Part shown: in pieces, positions 60,732 to 64,000 of the stretch
Position numbering within the stretch: the first letter of the stretch is position 1
How the letters are laid out: every line of letters begins with the position of its first letter
Assembly (NCBI GenBank): GCA_965207535.1
Contig: CBDBMR010000005.1
Coordinates: forward strand, 102,170 to 166,169
From: JAJDXO01 sp965207535
GTDB lineage: Bacteria > Pseudomonadota > Alphaproteobacteria > Rhodospirillales > UBA2165
Length of the DNA stretch: 64,000 bases
Reading direction: 5' to 3'
Made by a program: the position numbers and the translations under genes
Notes under the pieces: model-generated
Seen by the model: only the letters and a program-made list of their open reading frames with translations
What the model was told of the DNA's origin: nothing
Database searches by the model: none

Positions 60732-62450
60732 CTACCAGCGCATCGTGCCCGTGAGCATCACCCCGTGCGCCGGTGCGCCGGCGCCGGCGGGCTCGCTCCG
60801 GGTGCGGACGAACTCGGTCCACTCGGTGACCCCGGCCGGCTGCCACGACGTCGACTTCGGACGCCGCAGGTAGTCGACCCCCTCGGTCGCCGAGCCGGTG
60901 CCCAGGGTCTCGAAGCCGTAGCAGACATTCTCGTCCAGCGCCCGCGAGAGCCTGATGGTGAAGTGCAGCCAGCCGCCGCTCTCGCTCCCGGTCGTGTTCT
61001 CGATCCGCATGTCCACGTCCGGCAACGGGGTCTTGGCGGCCGCCGGCGCGCCGATGGTTCCCGTCGCCTGACCCCGGGTGATCGGCAGCGGGCCGAACTC
61101 GGCCCCCCGGGGCGTGATCACCCGCGCATTGGCGATCTCGACGTTCACCGTCTCGCCGGCGTCGTCGGCGGCATCCTCGATCAGCCCGACCGAACCCGGC
61201 TGCACCGTTTCCCCGGCCGCGAAGAGGATCCGGTGGCTCGCCTCCCGGTAGTCGGCGTCCGCCGTGGCGGTGCCCCCCGGAACGGTCCGGAAGTCGACCG
61301 CGATGGTCGCGCTCACCGCCTTCGACAGCCTGACGTCGAAGGCGAGGTTGGCGGAATCCTCGGTGCCGCCGGTGTCGGCGATCGACAGGCTGGGCAGGCT
61401 GCCGAGGTCGGGCGGCTCCGTATCGGTGCTCAGGGTCAGCGACGGCGAGCCGTCGAGCCAGCCCCCGCTCCCGGTGCAGAGAGCGCCCCTCTCGCCGCAG
61501 GGCCGGTTGCCCCGCAGCGTGACGGTGACGGGCTTGGTCTCGTCGGCCGGCGCCGCCGTCATGCGCCAGTGATTGCTGTAGAGTTTGCCCCCGGCGCGCT
61601 CCTTGTGAATGCGCTTCGCCCCGTCCATGCGCCCGTTGGTCACGCTGAAGGCATGGTCGCGCATCTCCCGGTGAGGGATGCTCACCCCTTCGGACAGCCT
61701 GAGGTCGAACCGGTAGCGCAAGGCCCCGTTGACGAAGAGGGCTTTGGCAGATTCCAGCGTCGGGATGAGCGGCAGTATCCGGCTGCTGCCCTTGACGTTC
61801 ATCATGATGGAATGGGAAGTAAAGTTTAAACCTCCATTGAGCCTGAAGGCATCTTCGATAAGCCATCCTGCGGCCCCCGTCTCGGCGTCGCTTAACGTCG
61901 CCCCTATTTGGAAATCGTATGGGTTGTCGCCTACGCTAACGATATTCACCAAGTATCTGGTATCCGGAAGCAATCTGGTATTCGAAGGCGCCGTGAAATC
62001 GTTCACGGCTCCTTCGTTCAGCCTGGACGGAGTGCTCAGCGTAGCAACCAGATCGCCCAGATTGTTGGTCTCGCCGCTGTCGAACCTGTGAACCGAAACC
62101 GTAATGGTTTCAGTGCTCGAGGAAATGTCCCCGTGTATGTGGATTCCGACGGAGTTCAGATCGTAACCCGCAATATTGCCGCCGGTCGTAAATCGCTGCG
62201 TTATTCTGCCGGACGCGGAGCTTCCCGCGACTACGAAGTTGTCGCGATTTTCACCTGCGTTGCTGACAAGGGTCGTCTGGGCCTGTGCGGCGGCGGGGGC
62301 GGCGAACAGGGCCGCGAAGACCAGCAGGGCGAGCCCGAGGCGGGCGCCGGGGAGCGTGGCGCCGGAAAAAAATGTGCAGAGCGCCCCGGCGACCGGGGGT
62401 GCCCGCGGCCGGCCGCCGTCTCCGAGGAGACTTGACCGGAATACGCTCAC
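60732..62450 (-). CDS. Secreted surface protein with Calx-beta-like domains
   Basis: The 572-residue protein has a signal peptide (LGLALLVFAALFAAPAAAQA, cleavage near residue 55). A choice-of-anchor-like beta domain follows (about 58-200, ENRDNFVVAGSSASGRITQR). Next is a segment ending RGNRPCGERGALCTGSGGW (about 225-335), and then Calx-beta-like repeats (about 345-445 and 485-555, with GTATADADYR and GSATEGVDYLRR). It ends abruptly in MLTGTMRW without a visible anchor or barrel. Calx-beta domains bind calcium in other adhesins. It is likely exported; the secretion route is not evident. Confidence 0.78.
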   Translation of the reverse strand: MSVFRSSLLGDGGRPRAPPVAGALCTFFSGATLPGARLGLALLVFAALFAAPAAAQAQTTLVSNAGENRDNFVVAGSSASGRITQRFTTGGNIAGYDLNSVGIHIHGDISSSTETITVSVHRFDSGETNNLGDLVATLSTPSRLNEGAVNDFTAPSNTRLLPDTRYLVNIVSVGDNPYDFQIGATLSDAETGAAGWLIEDAFRLNGGLNFTSHSIMMNVKGSSRILPLIPTLESAKALFVNGALRYRFDLRLSEGVSIPHREMRDHAFSVTNGRMDGAKRIHKERAGGKLYSNHWRMTAAPADETKPVTVTLRGNRPCGERGALCTGSGGWLDGSPSLTLSTDTEPPDLGSLPSLSIADTGGTEDSANLAFDVRLSKAVSATIAVDFRTVPGGTATADADYREASHRILFAAGETVQPGSVGLIEDAADDAGETVNVEIANARVITPRGAEFGPLPITRGQATGTIGAPAAAKTPLPDVDMRIENTTGSESGGWLHFTIRLSRALDENVCYGFETLGTGSATEGVDYLRRPKSTSWQPAGVTEWTEFVRTRSEPAGAGAPAHGVMLTGTMRW

Positions 62451-62992
62451 TGCACGCCTTCCTTGCGCCCGGCATTTTCTCGACCGCGGCGCCTATTGCG
62501 GATAATTGTAGGAATGCGCCGAGGACTTGTGAAACGCATTTATAAGCGGTTTCGATATCAAAATTGTTATGTGTGAATCAGCCCCCGTCGACCCCCTATT
62601 CGTCATGGCCGGGCCTGGACCCGGCCATCCATGTGTACCGCCGACCGCCAAGCGTGGATGCCCGTGTCAAGCACGGGCATGACGACTTCCTGAACCACAG
62701 AGACGGTGAGACGGTGAGATAGCGGGAGTTAGTTATTCCTCCTCCGTGATCTCTGTGCCTCTGTGGTGAAATCCTTATATCCTGGATGCCCCGCCACTTT
62801 GCCGGCTGGCCGGCGAAGCCGGTCCGGTGGGCCGGGTAATGACGATCTTCTTTGCTTCAGTATTGCGCGTCATGCCCCGACTTGTTCGGGGCATCCAGGA
62901 TATTCACCACGGAGACACAGAGGCACAGAGATCAAGGGGAGAGGGAACCCGTTGGGGCGTCGAGGGTGGGGGGGGACCTTGTGTCGCGCCGG
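62451..62992. repeat. Promoter region and composite intergenic repeat, copy D
   Basis: From 62526 to 62588 lies a block shared with 60363-60424. From about 62600 to 62930 are hairpins of the GTCATGGCCGGGC..CCGGCCATCCA and TGCCCCGAC..GTTCGGGGCA types. They come with two CACAGAGAC/GTCTCTGTG-type inverted pairs, related to copies A-C. No gene is seen. The block lies about 76 bases upstream of the Calx-beta start and probably includes its promoter. Confidence 0.65.
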
Positions 62993-63979
62993 TCACCTCC
63001 GCCCCTGCTTGCGGGCGAGCTTGGCGGCGGCGCTGCGCCGGGCCAGCAGGCGCTCGCCGTAGCGGTTGACCATGGCGGCCGACTTCCACCGCCCGGCCTG
63101 GAGGATCGCCGGCATCTCGATCCCGGCGGCGATCATGTCCTGCGCCGCCCCGACCCGGGCCGAGTGCCCCGACAGGCTCCGCACCACCTGGTCCGGCAGG
63201 CCGGCCCGCCGCGCCATCCGCTTGAAGATGCGCGTCACCTGGCCCGCCGGCAGGGCGGCGCCGGTCGGTCTGCCGCCCTTGTCGAGGGAGCGGAACAGGG
63301 CACCGTCATCGACGCCGGCGCGCTTGCGCCAGAGGCGCACCAGGCGCAGGCTGTCCGGCCCAATCCAGACGACGTCGCCCTGTCCCTCGCCGTCGGTCTT
63401 GGAGCGGCGCACCAGCAGGGTGCCGTGGCCGCCGATCTCCTCCATCAGGTCGGAGACCGTGAGCGCGGTCACCTCGGAGCGCCTGAGCATGGCGTCGTAG
63501 GCGACGGCCAGCAGCGCCCGGTCGCGGTCGTCGATCAGGCGGTCGCCGGCCGCCTCCAGCATGCGCTGGCGCAAGGGCCAGGTGAGCCCGTGGGCCTGGA
63601 TCTGGCGGCGGCCGTTGCTCTGGTGCATGCGCTTGAGGGCGAGCTTCACCGGCGGGCTCGCCACGGTGCCCCCGGCGTCCACGCTGCGGTGCGCCATGGC
63701 GATGGTGGCGACGTAGCGGCGCACGGAGGCCGGCGCACGAATCTCGGCCATGGCGTCGACGAAGTCGGCGACCGTCTCGGGCGCCGCCGGCAGCGCGCGG
63801 CGGCCCGCTTCGGCGCACCAGCGCCCGTAGATGCGGACGTCCGAGCGCACCGCGCGGCCCGTATTGCCGCCAAGCGCGTTCGCGGTCTCCCGGAAGAAGT
63901 TTCCGATCCGCTCCCCGGGCACCGGGTCCCGGCCCGGCGCCGGCTCCGCGCCGGGATCGAACGGGGTTCTGGGATACAT
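62993..63979 (-). CDS. Tyrosine recombinase / integrase, Cre-like
   Basis: The 328-residue protein has the SAM-like core-binding domain (about residues 25-120) and a catalytic domain with all six tyrosine-recombinase residues: Arg167 (MLRRSEV), Lys194 (RRSKTD), His272 and Arg275 (GHSARVG), Trp298 (GRWKS) and the nucleophile Tyr307 (VNRYGE). Use of Trp rather than His at the fifth position is as in Cre. It is complete and looks active. No attachment site or phage gene is seen beside it; nearby surface-protein genes make DNA inversion or recombination at those loci conceivable. Confidence 0.92.
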   Translation of the reverse strand: MYPRTPFDPGAEPAPGRDPVPGERIGNFFRETANALGGNTGRAVRSDVRIYGRWCAEAGRRALPAAPETVADFVDAMAEIRAPASVRRYVATIAMAHRSVDAGGTVASPPVKLALKRMHQSNGRRQIQAHGLTWPLRQRMLEAAGDRLIDDRDRALLAVAYDAMLRRSEVTALTVSDLMEEIGGHGTLLVRRSKTDGEGQGDVVWIGPDSLRLVRLWRKRAGVDDGALFRSLDKGGRPTGAALPAGQVTRIFKRMARRAGLPDQVVRSLSGHSARVGAAQDMIAAGIEMPAILQAGRWKSAAMVNRYGERLLARRSAAAKLARKQGRR

Positions 63980-64000
63980 GAGCGCGCCTCCGAACCGTTC

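Noticed and set aside
62993..63979. Integrase as evidence of a prophage
   Set aside because: No phage structural or lysis gene is in the neighbouring 10 kb; the recombinase stands beside surface-protein genes.

Overview
The window is a high-GC alphaproteobacterial chromosome segment, most likely from a marine or soil member of the Rhodospirillales or a neighbouring order. Supporting signs are the DUF2312/GapR gene, a UPF0262 gene beside hisD, the order yacG - RNase E/G - maf - infA - phosphatase - UPF0262 - hisD - hisG - murA, the tripartite tricarboxylate transporter (TTT), and many short palindromic intergenic repeats. The lineage is an inference from gene content; no 16S rRNA gene is present.

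Positions 1-8.7 kb hold a catabolic locus: a HutC-type GntR regulator, two overlapping 3-hydroxyisobutyrate-dehydrogenase-like genes, a Gfo/Idh/MocA oxidoreductase and a complete TTT uptake system (TctC, TctA, TctB). The oxidoreductase, tctC and tctBA each start behind a copy of the palindrome GTCTTATATAAGAC, which makes them a probable local regulon. A polytopic membrane protein diverges from tctB. Positions 8.8-11.7 kb hold a 2-hydroxyacid dehydrogenase, a two-domain rhodanese and an SDR.

Positions 11.8-18.1 kb form a minus-strand operon: FCD-type GntR regulator, FAD subunit, 2Fe-2S subunit, a molybdopterin subunit split into two overlapping genes, a stand-alone CinA-like amidohydrolase and a LigB-type extradiol dioxygenase. 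It looks like a ring-hydroxylating and ring-opening pathway. Positions 18.3-32 kb continue with accessory metabolism: a flavoprotein linked to a Tm-1-like/TIM-barrel pair, an SDR, an HMG-CoA-lyase-like enzyme, DMT transporter, extradiol-type VOC protein, a reduced PEP-synthase-like protein, an M24 peptidase homologue with an altered metal site, a second Gfo/Idh/MocA enzyme and a two-subunit CoA transferase.

Positions 32-40 kb are core housekeeping genes ending in a tRNA-Thr. Positions 40-53 kb mix conserved enzymes (EgtD, N-formylglutamate amidohydrolase, GCS2-type ligase, GapR) with the glycolate oxidase genes glcDEF and a 41-residue L36 gene, rpmJ. Positions 53-64 kb are gene-poor and repeat-rich: a MetE/UROD-like protein, a cupin, a broken DUF559 nuclease gene, a 1162-residue autotransporter, a Calx-beta surface protein and a Cre-like tyrosine recombinase.

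Two repeat families stand out. One is a 141-bp MITE-like element in three copies (10.7, 39.8, 45.4 kb), with imperfect terminal inverted repeats and CTAG at both ends. The other is a composite intergenic repeat at 31.8, 53.5, 55.6 and 62.6 kb. No CRISPR array, prophage or complete insertion sequence was seen.
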